A stretch of 64,000 nt of DNA, taken from Flavobacteriaceae bacterium UBA1682 (lineage in GTDB: Bacteria > Bacteroidota > Bacteroidia > Flavobacteriales > Flavobacteriaceae). Below the pieces are notes generated by a model that was not told the DNA's origin, did no database searches, and saw nothing but the letters and a program-made list of their open reading frames with translations. Both the position numbers and the translations under genes were made by a program. Location of the stretch: assembly GCA_002320285.1 (NCBI GenBank), contig DCKE01000005.1, positions 253,310 to 317,309 of the forward strand, in the 5' to 3' direction. Positions 24,978-33,541 of this stretch are shown one piece after another; position 1 is the stretch's first letter; each line of letters begins with the position of its first letter.

Positions 24978-25679
24978 TTATTCTGTGAACACATCTATTG
25001 TTTTAACATTGCTTTTTTCGGTCAGTATCATACCGTCTTTCATCATAATCGTCTTTTGGGAATAGGAAGCGTCATACTCAGAATGAGTGACCATGACTAT
25101 CGTTGCCCCTGCAATATGCAAATCAGTCAACAACTCCATAACATCGTTCCCATTTTTACTGTCTAAATTTCCCGTCGGTTCATCTGCCAAAATAATCTTG
25201 GGTTCCATAATCAATGCTCTACCAACAGCTACGCGTTGTTGTTGACCACCTGATAATTGCTGGGGAAAATGTTTTAAACGATGTATAATATTTAGGCGTT
25301 TTGCCATTTCCTGCACTCTTCTCTTTCGCTCTGCCGCAGGAATATTATTGTAAATCATCGGCAGCTCTATATTGTCAAAAACATCCAACTCGTCAATAAG
25401 GTTGAAATTTTGAAAAATAAAACCGACATCGCCCTTTCGAACCTTTGCGCGCCGTTGCTCCGTAAGTCCAACCATCTCCTCTCCAAGAAATCTGTAACTA
25501 CCTGAAGAGGCCGCATCCAACAAACCTATTATATTCAATAAAGTCGATTTCCCACAACCCGATGGCCCCATAATTGAAATAAAATCACCGGAATTCACTT
25601 GTATATTTATTCCATTTAATGCCGTGGTTTCCACTTCCTCACTTTGAAATATTCTCGTTAAATTTTCAATCTTAATCAT
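24978..25679 (-). CDS. ABC transporter ATP-binding protein, MacB/LolD family
   Basis: 233-residue nucleotide-binding domain. Walker A GPSGCGKST is at 38-46, the Q-loop in FIFQNFNLI, the signature LSGGQQQR, Walker B IILADEPTGNLDSKNG, and the switch His in MVTHSEYD. The family drives MacB-type extrusion or lipoprotein release machines. It is the first gene of the minus-strand operon, preceded by a roughly 260-nt untranslated leader and a sigma-54 promoter (25955-25969), and it faces the NtrC-type regulator across the intergenic region. Confidence 0.94.
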   Translation of the reverse strand: MIKIENLTRIFQSEEVETTALNGINIQVNSGDFISIMGPSGCGKSTLLNIIGLLDAASSGSYRFLGEEMVGLTEQRRAKVRKGDVGFIFQNFNLIDELDVFDNIELPMIYNNIPAAERKRRVQEMAKRLNIIHRLKHFPQQLSGGQQQRVAVGRALIMEPKIILADEPTGNLDSKNGNDVMELLTDLHIAGATIVMVTHSEYDASYSQKTIMMKDGMILTEKSNVKTIDVFTE

Positions 25680-25954
25680 CTCGTTGATCAGTGCTAAATT
25701 TATTGTCCATTAAACCATCTCCACAAATAGATTCTGTTAGAAATTCTATTAGAAGTAAATGTATTCCTTTTTTTTAATCCGAGAAACGGCTTGGCTATCT
25801 CTAGGGTTTCTTTTCAAAATTAAAATACTTTGTAAACCAAAGCACTTCCGTAAATCTCACCGTATTATTACTGAGTTAAGGCCTACTGCATTACAATTTT
25901 AATTATTTTTACATAGTTAAGACTGATACAATCGCTTTATTATTACTAGTATAA

Positions 25955-25969
25955 AGCAAAAATGTGCCA
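25955..25969 (-). promoter_or_regulatory. sigma-54 (-24/-12) promoter
   Basis: The minus strand reads TGGCAC-ATTT-TTGCT, a full match to the sigma-54 consensus TGGCAC-N5-TTGCW with correct spacing between the GG and GC dinucleotides. It points toward the ABC ATPase gene. The divergent gene encodes an NtrC-type activator whose GAFTDA loop contacts sigma-54, so function and site agree. Confidence 0.85.
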
Positions 25970-26030
25970 AAAACTAACTACAACATAGTACACTAATAAT
26001 CAAATAGATATATAAAGGACAAAACACAAA

Positions 26031-26064
26031 CTGTTCGCTTTTGAACAGCTTATTGTTCGCTTTT
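26031..26064. promoter_or_regulatory. probable activator (enhancer) sites
   Basis: A palindrome CTGTTC-N6-GAACAG (26031-26048) overlaps the first of two copies of TGTTCGCTTTT (26032-26042 and 26054-26064) spaced exactly 22 bp, two helical turns. The block lies about 62-95 bp upstream of the sigma-54 promoter and 19 bp before the regulator's ATG. That is the usual place for an NtrC-family upstream activating sequence, and it also allows autoregulation. Binding is inferred. Confidence 0.6.
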
Positions 26065-26082
26065 AAAACCTATACTTGCTTT

Positions 26083-27417
26083 ATGAAGAAGACAAATACA
26101 ACGATCTTAATTCTCGACGACAATGAAGAGATCTTAATCGCGGCGAGAATGCTGTTAAAAAGGCATTTTGAAACGGTCATCACAACGACAAATCCTAAAA
26201 AGATTCCTGAATTATTGTCTGAATACCCCATTGAAATCATTTTATTAGATATGAATTACCGCTTGGGTTATGAGGATGGGAAAGAGGGCATCTTTTGGTT
26301 TAAAGAGATTAAAAAAATTGCTCCACAGGTTCAGATAGTATTAATGACTTCGTACTCAAATATTGAAACAGCAGTTGAGGGTATTAAACTCGGCGCTATT
26401 GATTATATATTGAAGCCGTGGAACAACGATCAGTTGCTCGGCACGATTAAAGAGACTGTTAAGCAATTTCGCAAAAAAGTCATAGACATTAGTAGCCCGG
26501 TAGAGAGCTTCTTTAAAGGAACTGCACCGAGTATCTTAAAGGTTTATGAAATGGCTGATCGCGTTTCTAAAACAGATGTAAACACCCTGATATTAGGTGA
26601 AAACGGTACTGGTAAATATGTATTAGCCAAATATATCCACGATCAATCCGCCCGAAAAAATCAGGCGTTTATACATGTGGATTTGGGTTCTTTAAATGAA
26701 AACCTATTTGAGAGTGAACTTTTCGGATATGCGAAAGGTGCGTTTACCGACGCCAAACAAGATACCGCAGGGCGCTTTGAGATGGCTCATGGCGGCACTA
26801 TCTTTTTAGATGAGATCGGCAATGTCCCTTTACATTTACAATCCAAACTTCTACAAATCATTCAATCCAAATCGATCACTCGCCTTGGAGAGTCCAAAAC
26901 CAGGGCAGTAGATGTACGCATAATCACGGCAACCAACGCCGATATAGAAACCGAAGTTGAACGCAAATTTTTTAGAGAAGATTTGTATTACCGCATTAAC
27001 ACCGTTGTCCTGACCTTGCCTTCGTTGAGAGAACGCCGGGAAGACATTGCCCCATTAATGGATTTCTTCCTAAATCTTAATGCTAAAAAGTACGATCGGG
27101 AGATTCCTACTATTGATAGCCAGACCAGAACTGACCTGAGCAAGTATGACTGGAAAGGAAATATTCGAGAAATGCAAAACCGGGTCGAACGCGCGATGAT
27201 ATTAAGTGATGCTTCCAGCATGACATTAGCTGACTTCGGAATTACTGCATTAGCCATCTCCCCTTATGAAGACGAAGCCTCTCTACAAGAAATTGAAAGG
27301 GTATCTATTCTAAAGGCGATGAACAAATGCCAAGGAAATATCAGCCAGACCGCTTTAGAGTTAGGACTATCAAGATCGGCTTTATACCGCAGACTAGAAA
27401 AACACAATATAAAATAA
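26083..27417 (+). CDS. NtrC-family sigma-54-dependent response regulator
   Basis: 444 residues. A receiver domain (1-125; acidic DDNEE, phospho-acceptor Asp in IILLDMNYR) is followed by an AAA+ domain (about 145-375) with Walker A LGENGTGKY, GAFTDA as ELFGYAKGAFTDA, Walker B TIFLDEIG and the R-finger region. A C-terminal Fis-type helix-turn-helix follows (NISQTALELGLSRSALYRRLEK). Walker A ends in Y where E is usual. The start is ATG at 26083; an upstream in-frame TTG at 26041 falls inside the palindromic site. Cognate kinase is 7 bp downstream. Likely controls the divergent ABC/GIN operon. Confidence 0.94.
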   Translation: MKKTNTTILILDDNEEILIAARMLLKRHFETVITTTNPKKIPELLSEYPIEIILLDMNYRLGYEDGKEGIFWFKEIKKIAPQVQIVLMTSYSNIETAVEGIKLGAIDYILKPWNNDQLLGTIKETVKQFRKKVIDISSPVESFFKGTAPSILKVYEMADRVSKTDVNTLILGENGTGKYVLAKYIHDQSARKNQAFIHVDLGSLNENLFESELFGYAKGAFTDAKQDTAGRFEMAHGGTIFLDEIGNVPLHLQSKLLQIIQSKSITRLGESKTRAVDVRIITATNADIETEVERKFFREDLYYRINTVVLTLPSLRERREDIAPLMDFFLNLNAKKYDREIPTIDSQTRTDLSKYDWKGNIREMQNRVERAMILSDASSMTLADFGITALAISPYEDEASLQEIERVSILKAMNKCQGNISQTALELGLSRSALYRRLEKHNIK

Positions 27418-27424
27418 GCACTTT

Positions 27425-28768
27425 TTGAAGACAACCACTTTTTATCAATCGCTTTTTATCCGCATTTTAGCGATACTCGTTTGCACTGCGGCTTGTTTTT
27501 GGCTTTACCAAAAGCAAAACTTTTTCTCGCTATTCTTCGTCAGTTTTGTGATCTTATTAGTATTAGTTGAACTCTACTTTAGAATTAAAAAACACTATGA
27601 TGCCATTGACCGAGTTTTATTGGCGATGTTATATGACGATTTCTCACTTAAAACGGATAAAAAGCAACACAACGAAACGCTGCAGAATTTACAAAATCTC
27701 TATCAAAAACTGCAGCAAAACCAGCAAGACCACGAGTCCAAAGAATTGGTATACCTCAACATTCTCAACAATTTAGAGTCGGGAATTTTAATTTTAGAAA
27801 AAAAAGCAGACCTGAATTGGGATATTTTTTTAATCAACGATTACTTTTCAGATTATTTTTCGGTTCCAAAAATAAAAACTTGGAAAACCCTGCAGAAATT
27901 GCTTCCAAATTTAAGTCAATACATCGAGGAGATCGAATTCCGAGAAATTAAATCCGCTATCGATATCCGTTTAGAGGGAGAAGAGAAACAGTCCTTTATG
28001 CTCCAAACTTCTAAAACACAAACCCTTCACAAAGAGTATTACATCATCTTATTAGATTCGATACAGGGGGTGATGGACAAAAAAGAAAAGGACACCTGGT
28101 TAAACTTGATGAAAATTATTTCTCATGAATTGATGAATTCCCTGACACCGATACACTCTCTAGCTTATAATATACAAGAAATTTTAGAAGAGGAAAACAT
28201 GACAACAGAGGATATCGAAGACATTTCAATCAGCATAAAAACCATCGTAAACAGAAGTAATCACTTGCAGTACTTTGTTGAAAACTATCGAAAATTAACG
28301 ATGTTACCTACTCCAAAAAAGTCTTTTATCCACTTAAAAACGAGTTTAGAAGCCGGCATACAGACCATGCAGCCCTTGTTTAAAAGCAAGAAAATCACAT
28401 TAATACAAGAATTTAATGCCGATATGATCGTGCATTGGGATATTCATCAGATGGAACAAGTATTCATCAACCTGTTGACCAATGCGATGCACGCAGTTGC
28501 AGAACAGCAAGAGAAAATCATTACTGTCAAAACATCCGTAGTAAACCAACGCCTGATCATTGACTTTATGGACTCCGGCTCAGGTGTTCCACAGGAGATT
28601 AAAGACAAAATCTTTATTCCATTTTATACCACGCGTAAAGAGGGAGCGGGAATTGGTCTTCCCTTATCTAAAAACATGGTGGAAATGCATGGTGGATACC
28701 TTCTCTACAACAGAAAAGACCTGCAAACGATTTTCTCTATTCACCTTCCTCTGCAAAATCTAACTTAG
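27425..28768 (+). CDS. NtrB-like sensor histidine kinase
   Basis: 447 residues: two N-terminal membrane helices (about 8-25 and 32-50) with almost no periplasmic loop, a coiled or PAS-like region, then the H-box ISHELMNSLTPIHSL near 236, and the ATPase with N-box FINLLTNAMHAV, DSGSGVP and GAGIGLPLSKNMV. The lack of a sensor loop suggests that it detects membrane or cytoplasmic cues. The only reasonable start is TTG at 27425, 7 bp after the regulator's stop; the next ATG would remove both helices. Its last 32 bp overlap the convergent gene at 28737. Confidence 0.9.
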   Translation: MKTTTFYQSLFIRILAILVCTAACFWLYQKQNFFSLFFVSFVILLVLVELYFRIKKHYDAIDRVLLAMLYDDFSLKTDKKQHNETLQNLQNLYQKLQQNQQDHESKELVYLNILNNLESGILILEKKADLNWDIFLINDYFSDYFSVPKIKTWKTLQKLLPNLSQYIEEIEFREIKSAIDIRLEGEEKQSFMLQTSKTQTLHKEYYIILLDSIQGVMDKKEKDTWLNLMKIISHELMNSLTPIHSLAYNIQEILEEENMTTEDIEDISISIKTIVNRSNHLQYFVENYRKLTMLPTPKKSFIHLKTSLEAGIQTMQPLFKSKKITLIQEFNADMIVHWDIHQMEQVFINLLTNAMHAVAEQQEKIITVKTSVVNQRLIIDFMDSGSGVPQEIKDKIFIPFYTTRKEGAGIGLPLSKNMVEMHGGYLLYNRKDLQTIFSIHLPLQNLT

Positions 28769-29081
28769 GAATCCACAGATGTGCTTCGAGGTTTACCACT
28801 TGATTATCGATGACTTCGACACCTTCGCTTTCCAAGAGTTGTTGCATTAAGTGAGTCCCATCAAAGTGGTGCTTACCAGACAACAAGCCCTTTCTATTGA
28901 CTACACGATGTGCTGGCACATCATCTAGTCCATGCGACGCATTCATTGCCCAACCTACCATACGAGCAGATCTCGCTGCACCCAGCGCTTTGGCTATGGC
29001 TCCATAAGTCGTTACGCTTCCATAGGGAATTTGACGAACCACAATATATACTCTTTCGAAAAAATTGTGTTGTTCATCCAT
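28737..29081 (-). CDS. alkyltransferase-like protein (no catalytic Cys)
   Basis: 114 residues matching the DNA-binding domain of O6-alkylguanine transferases (IPYGSVTTYGAIAKALG, ARMVGWAMNASH). The active-site PCHRV is replaced by PAHRVVN, so the protein cannot remove alkyl groups. Such ATL proteins bind O6-alkylguanine and flag it for nucleotide excision repair in organisms where they have been studied. It overlaps the convergent kinase gene by 32 bp and abuts lysE-like and trmB genes on its own strand. A true Ogt is at 54314-54790. Confidence 0.92.
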   Translation of the reverse strand: MDEQHNFFERVYIVVRQIPYGSVTTYGAIAKALGAARSARMVGWAMNASHGLDDVPAHRVVNRKGLLSGKHHFDGTHLMQQLLESEGVEVIDNQVVNLEAHLWIPKLDFAEEGE

Positions 29082-29720
29082 CTACTTTAATATTTTATAT
29101 AAGGTGATCAACGCAATCACGCCAGTAACCACACCAATACAATAGTTGATATTCTTTAGCAAAAAATGCTCCTCTCGATCGGAGTTTTTAAAAAACAATA
29201 CATAAAGATATAACATTAAGGCTGAGCCTAACACCACACCAATAGACAATAGAAAAGTATGCAGCGCATAAAAGACATTAAAATCATAGGATGCTAAAGT
29301 AATGCTTAAGAAAACGTAATACGGTATCGGAAATACATTGAGCGCTGCCAGAAATATTCCATAAAAAAAACGATTTTTTATAGTGATAGTAGTTCCTCCA
29401 ACCAACTCAGCTTGGTCTTGTTTTTTTTCTTTCTTTTTAGCGAAGAAGATAAAATATACCGTCAGCGCTGTAAAAATGACCAGCCCTATTTCCTGCAAGG
29501 TTTCTGAAATCACAACACTGGATTCAATCATTTTCGCAAAGAAAATGGCAATATAAGTCTGTACGAAAATGGTGATTAAAGCACCTAACATATAGGTATA
29601 GGCGCTTTCTTTACCTTCTTTTAAAGCTATTTTAACCGCTGTCATATTGAGTAATCCCGGTAGGGAAACACCAATAACAGCTGCAACAAAACCAAATAGC
29701 AAAAAATAAAGATACTCCAT
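29082..29720 (-). CDS. LysE-family transporter
   Basis: 212-residue membrane protein with about six hydrophobic segments. The N-terminal half has GVSLPGLLNMTAVKIALKEGKESA, the LysE/RhtB signature region. Members export amino acids; the substrate here is unknown. It directly abuts trmB upstream (no gap) and the ATL gene downstream (no gap), so the three are probably translated from one message. Confidence 0.85.
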   Translation of the reverse strand: MEYLYFLLFGFVAAVIGVSLPGLLNMTAVKIALKEGKESAYTYMLGALITIFVQTYIAIFFAKMIESSVVISETLQEIGLVIFTALTVYFIFFAKKKEKKQDQAELVGGTTITIKNRFFYGIFLAALNVFPIPYYVFLSITLASYDFNVFYALHTFLLSIGVVLGSALMLYLYVLFFKNSDREEHFLLKNINYCIGVVTGVIALITLYKILK

Positions 29721-30392
29721 TTACTTAATTCTAAACTGTATATAAGTGATTGCTTTATCGTGTTCTAAGTATTGCTTTTCATAAAAGGTTTGAATTTCCG
29801 TAACAACAGAAGGCGCACCCTCATTTTTATATACGTGATGGTTGGCATACAATACTTCATGACCTTCACCGTGCAATAATCCCAGCGTATAACCGTGCAT
29901 AAACTCGCTATCCGTTTTGAGATTCACGATTCCATCAGCTTTTAAAATTCTTTTATAACGCTGTAAAAACTCCGAATTCGTCAAACGATGTTTAGTTCTC
30001 TTATACTTGATTTGAGGATCTGGAAAAGTAATCCAGATCTCGCTTATTTCACCAGCGGCAAAAGCAGATTCGATCAATTCGATTTGTGTTCTAAGAAAGG
30101 CTACATTGTTTAAATTATCTTCTACAGCTGTTTTAGCACCTCTCCAAAAGCGCGCTCCCTTAATATCAATTCCAATAAAATTTTTATCTGGAAAACGCTT
30201 AGCCAGCTCTACGGTATACTCCCCTTTTCCGCAGCCTAACTCCAAAACAATCGGTTGCTCGTTTTTAAAAAACTCCGTATTCCATTTTCCCTTTAGAGGA
30301 AAATCTCCCACCATCTCTTCTCTGCTTGGCTGAAAAACATTACCGAAAGTTTCGTTTTCCCTAAAGCGTTTTAATTTGTTTTTACTTCCCAC
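29721..30392 (-). CDS. trmB: tRNA (guanine-46 N7)-methyltransferase
   Basis: 223 residues. The motif I ELGCGKGEYTVELAKRFP, FIGIDIKGARFWRGAK, and the family signature WITFPDPQIKYKRTKHRLT place it in TrmB, which makes m7G46 in the tRNA variable loop. Length is typical. Head gene of trmB-lysE-ATL. Confidence 0.95.
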   Translation of the reverse strand: MGSKNKLKRFRENETFGNVFQPSREEMVGDFPLKGKWNTEFFKNEQPIVLELGCGKGEYTVELAKRFPDKNFIGIDIKGARFWRGAKTAVEDNLNNVAFLRTQIELIESAFAAGEISEIWITFPDPQIKYKRTKHRLTNSEFLQRYKRILKADGIVNLKTDSEFMHGYTLGLLHGEGHEVLYANHHVYKNEGAPSVVTEIQTFYEKQYLEHDKAITYIQFRIK

Positions 30393-30545
30393 TCTATTAT
30401 TTAATTTTTTGGTAAAATTAAGGAAATATACTTAATCTAAAAGACTTTTATATTAGACCTTAAAATAAAAGAACACTTAAGTACCTAGAAACCCTTTAAC
30501 GAATATCAATGCTAATCGTTTGCTTTACTTTTAATCTCTTGAATT

Positions 30546-31673
30546 ATGAAAGATCCGATCTCCATTACGGCAATAAAACAAACGTCAAAGTCATCAAACG
30601 CACAAAATCCCAAAAAAAGAATTTTGGTAGCACCGCTCAATTGGGGACTCGGGCATGCCACGCGTTGTATTCCCATCATCAATGCCTTAATCAATTCTGG
30701 ATTTGAGCCGATCATAGCCTCAGATGGACAAGCACTGTCTCTATTAGAGAAAGAGTTCCCCAGTCTATTGTGTCTAACCCTCCCCTCGTATAAGATTACT
30801 TATGCAGAAAAAGCCCGTTTTTTCAAACTTCAAATGATTGCACAACTACCCCAAATTTATCTGGCCATTCTAAGAGAAAAAAAAGTTCTTAAACAATGGA
30901 TTACAACTTATCAGTTGGACGGAGTAATCTCAGACAACCGATTGGGTATCCATTCAACACGCATCCCGAGTGTCATTATCACGCATCAATTACAAATACT
31001 ATCCGGCAACACTTCGTGGTGGAGTACCAAAATACACCAATACTTCATTCGCAAGTTTCAAGAATGCTGGGTACCCGATTCGGAAAACAAAGAAAATCTA
31101 ACCGGAAAATTGGGACATCTAGACCACAGTTCGCTGAATCTAAAGTACATTGGAGCTTTAAGTCGTTTTCACAAAAAAGCCGTGGATCAGCAATACGATT
31201 TATTGGTGCTACTATCAGGTCCAGAACCACAACGCAGTCTTTTGGAAGTAAAACTTCAACGCGAATTAAAACGTTTTGAGGGGACCATATTATTGGTAAG
31301 AGGAATTATTGAAGACCAGCAAACCGTAGTGAAACGCCTCAACAAAACCACCTACAATTACATGACTTCTGCCGAGTTGGAACTTGCCATCAACGAAAGT
31401 AAACTGGTGCTGTGCAGATCGGGATATACGACGATTATGGATTTGGCTCATTTGAATAAAAAAGCCTTCTTCATTCCAACTCCAGGTCAATACGAACAAG
31501 AATATCTAGCAGAAGAACTCGACCGAAGAGGCCTTGTTCCCCATTGTAAACAAGAGGTATTTCAAATCGAAGAGCTCCATCGAATTCCGCTTTATCAGGG
31601 ACTTAGAAAACACAATACCCCCATACTCTGGAAAGACCTATTTAGCCCGTTCCAAAGTAAACGAAAATTCTGA
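30546..31673 (+). CDS. MurG-like (GT28/GT-B) glycosyltransferase
   Basis: 375 residues. An ~24-residue leader is followed by RILVAPLNWGLGHATRCIPIINAL, the N-terminal nucleotide-free half of a GT-B enzyme, and a C-terminal half with LVLLSGPEPQRS, LCRSGYTTIMDLAHLNKKAFFIPTPGQYEQEYLA, the nucleotide-sugar binding site seen in MurG and related predicted glycosyltransferases. Donor and acceptor are unknown. It stands alone on the plus strand, and its last 36 bp overlap the convergent histidine kinase gene. Confidence 0.85.
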   Translation: MKDPISITAIKQTSKSSNAQNPKKRILVAPLNWGLGHATRCIPIINALINSGFEPIIASDGQALSLLEKEFPSLLCLTLPSYKITYAEKARFFKLQMIAQLPQIYLAILREKKVLKQWITTYQLDGVISDNRLGIHSTRIPSVIITHQLQILSGNTSWWSTKIHQYFIRKFQECWVPDSENKENLTGKLGHLDHSSLNLKYIGALSRFHKKAVDQQYDLLVLLSGPEPQRSLLEVKLQRELKRFEGTILLVRGIIEDQQTVVKRLNKTTYNYMTSAELELAINESKLVLCRSGYTTIMDLAHLNKKAFFIPTPGQYEQEYLAEELDRRGLVPHCKQEVFQIEELHRIPLYQGLRKHNTPILWKDLFSPFQSKRKF

Positions 31674-32681
31674 CCCATAACCGTATTTACTTTCCAAATA
31701 AATATGTTCTTCATGGGCTTCAACGATATGTTTCACAATAGACAATCCCAAACCAGACCCACCGACAGAGCGGGCACCGCTTTTGTCTATTCTAAAAAAA
31801 CGTTCAAACAACCTCGGCACGTACTTTTCTTTGATTCCTTCGCCATTATCCGTCACGCGAACAATGATTTTATTATTGACTAAATCCTCAATACTCACCT
31901 CAGTGGTCCCTTTAACTTTACCGTACTTAATAGAGTTTTCAACCAAGTTACTAATTAACTGTACAATTCGATCTTGATCGGCATAGACCATAATAGGATT
32001 GACATAGTTCATATCGAAGATCAATGAGATCTCCTTTTGCTCGGCTCGCATTTCCAATAAATCAAAAACGGTTTCTACCGCTTTTACAATATCGAACTCA
32101 GAGTAATTCAGATGCAGATCTCCGGTTTCTAATTTGGTAATCATATCGAGATCTTTTACGATATAAATCAAGCGTTCCACGCCCTTCTCCGCCCGTTCCA
32201 AATACTTTTTGCGAACGGTTTTATCGTCTATAGCTCCATCCAATAAGGTCGAAAGATAACTCTGAACCGTAAATAGTGGCGTTTTTAACTCGTGTGAAAT
32301 ATTCCCTAAAAACTCCCTGCGGTATTCCTCTCTGACTTTTAAGGATTCGATTTCTATTTTCTTATAGGTAGCGAATTTTTGAACTTCATTTGTCAAAGTT
32401 TCCATATCGGTCGTAATTGCCTTACTACGCAATACAGAAGCGTCCAATATCGATACATTGTCGTATATCTTTTTGATTCTGCGGTATACAAAGTGTTCCA
32501 CGCGATACTGAATTACAAAAAAGGAAAAGACATAAACAGCCAATCCAAAAATAAAACACATCAAGAGGTTCACTTTAAAAAAAAGAACCAGCAAAATCAT
32601 CAAGATAAAAAAACTAAATACCGTGATAAATAACGCTGATTTTAAGGCAAACTTATATGATTTCTTAAAGCGTACGCTCAT
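31638..32681 (-). CDS. PhoR-like sensor histidine kinase
   Basis: 347 residues: two adjacent N-terminal membrane helices (about 12-35 and 38-56), a short linker, the H-box FLGNISHELKTPLFTV near 128, N-box LISNLVENSIKYG, DNGEGI and GSGLGLSIVKHIVEAH. This is the short PhoR form without a large periplasmic sensor, so it probably responds through a partner in the phosphate uptake complex; the phosphate link is inferred from the pairing. The start overlaps the stop of the response regulator by one base (TAATG). Confidence 0.88.
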   Translation of the reverse strand: MSVRFKKSYKFALKSALFITVFSFFILMILLVLFFKVNLLMCFIFGLAVYVFSFFVIQYRVEHFVYRRIKKIYDNVSILDASVLRSKAITTDMETLTNEVQKFATYKKIEIESLKVREEYRREFLGNISHELKTPLFTVQSYLSTLLDGAIDDKTVRKKYLERAEKGVERLIYIVKDLDMITKLETGDLHLNYSEFDIVKAVETVFDLLEMRAEQKEISLIFDMNYVNPIMVYADQDRIVQLISNLVENSIKYGKVKGTTEVSIEDLVNNKIIVRVTDNGEGIKEKYVPRLFERFFRIDKSGARSVGGSGLGLSIVKHIVEAHEEHIYLESKYGYGSEFSFTLERAK

Positions 32682-33364
32682 TATAGATCCAATTTATATC
32701 CTACTCCTTTAATGGTTTTAAACCATTCATCACCGATTTTTTCTCTTAGTTTACGAATGTGTACGTCAATGGTCCTACCGCCAACGATGACTTCATTTCC
32801 CCATACCTTATCTAAAATCTCCTCGCGTTTAAAAACCTTACCCGGTTTAGATGCTAAAAGGTAAAAAAGTTCAAATTCCTTTCTCGGCAAGATGATTTCA
32901 ACTCCTTCTTTAACAATCTTATATTCTTCTCTATTGATTTCAATTTCACCCACAGTAATGATATCACCACTTTTTTCTTCTTCTTTAAATCTTCTCAACA
33001 AGGCTTTTACTTTACTCATTAAAACCTTCGGTTTGACAGGTTTGGTGATATAATCATCAGCTCCTGCATCAAAACCTGCAACTTGCGAATAGTCCTCGCC
33101 TCTAGCCGTCAAAAAAGTAATAATTGTATTTTGTAATTCTGGAATTCTTCGAATGTGCTCACAGGCTTCCATCCCATCCATTTCGGGCATCATCACATCC
33201 ATAATGATTAAATGAGGATGTTCCTTTTGTGCTTTCTGCACCGCTTCTTTTCCATTACTAGCTGTAATGACTTGATAACCTTCTTGAACAAGATTATATC
33301 CAATAATCTCCAAGATATCTTGTTCATCATCAACCAACAATATCTTAATTTCCTTTTTTTTCAT
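32681..33364 (-). CDS. PhoB-like OmpR-family response regulator
   Basis: 227 residues: receiver with DDEQD, the phospho-acceptor in LIIMDVMMPEMDG, T and K switch residues (FLTARG, YITKPVKP), and a winged-helix DNA-binding domain (EFELFYLLASKPGKVFKREEILDKVWG, RTIDVHIRKLREKIG). The start is ATG at 33364. An in-frame ATG at 33415 would add a Tyr-rich stretch and intrude on the divergent promoter region. It is coupled to the PhoR-like kinase and divergent from a TonB-dependent receptor, its probable target. Confidence 0.9.
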   Translation of the reverse strand: MKKKEIKILLVDDEQDILEIIGYNLVQEGYQVITASNGKEAVQKAQKEHPHLIIMDVMMPEMDGMEACEHIRRIPELQNTIITFLTARGEDYSQVAGFDAGADDYITKPVKPKVLMSKVKALLRRFKEEEKSGDIITVGEIEINREEYKIVKEGVEIILPRKEFELFYLLASKPGKVFKREEILDKVWGNEVIVGGRTIDVHIRKLREKIGDEWFKTIKGVGYKLDL

Positions 33365-33491
33365 CTTGCTTATAGCTTGTTTAGAATGGTAAAGATAAAG
33401 ATAATACAAAACCAAATCATCTGTTAACGGTAATTTAATGTCTTAACATTTTAATGATTTTCGCACAACAAATTAGTAACAGCCCGATAAC

Positions 33492-33520
33492 TTGGTAATC
33501 ACATTAAGGTAATTCATTTG
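33492..33520 (+). promoter_or_regulatory. promoter of the TonB-dependent receptor
   Basis: TTG at 33492-33494, an 18-bp spacer, then TTCATTTG at 33513-33520 (one mismatch to TAnnTTTG), 21 bp before the ATG. Upstream, 33424-33456 holds two copies of a TTAAC...TTTAATG-like block that may be the operator of the divergent PhoB-like regulator. Confidence 0.5.
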
Positions 33521-33541
33521 CACTACCTAACAAACTATAAA

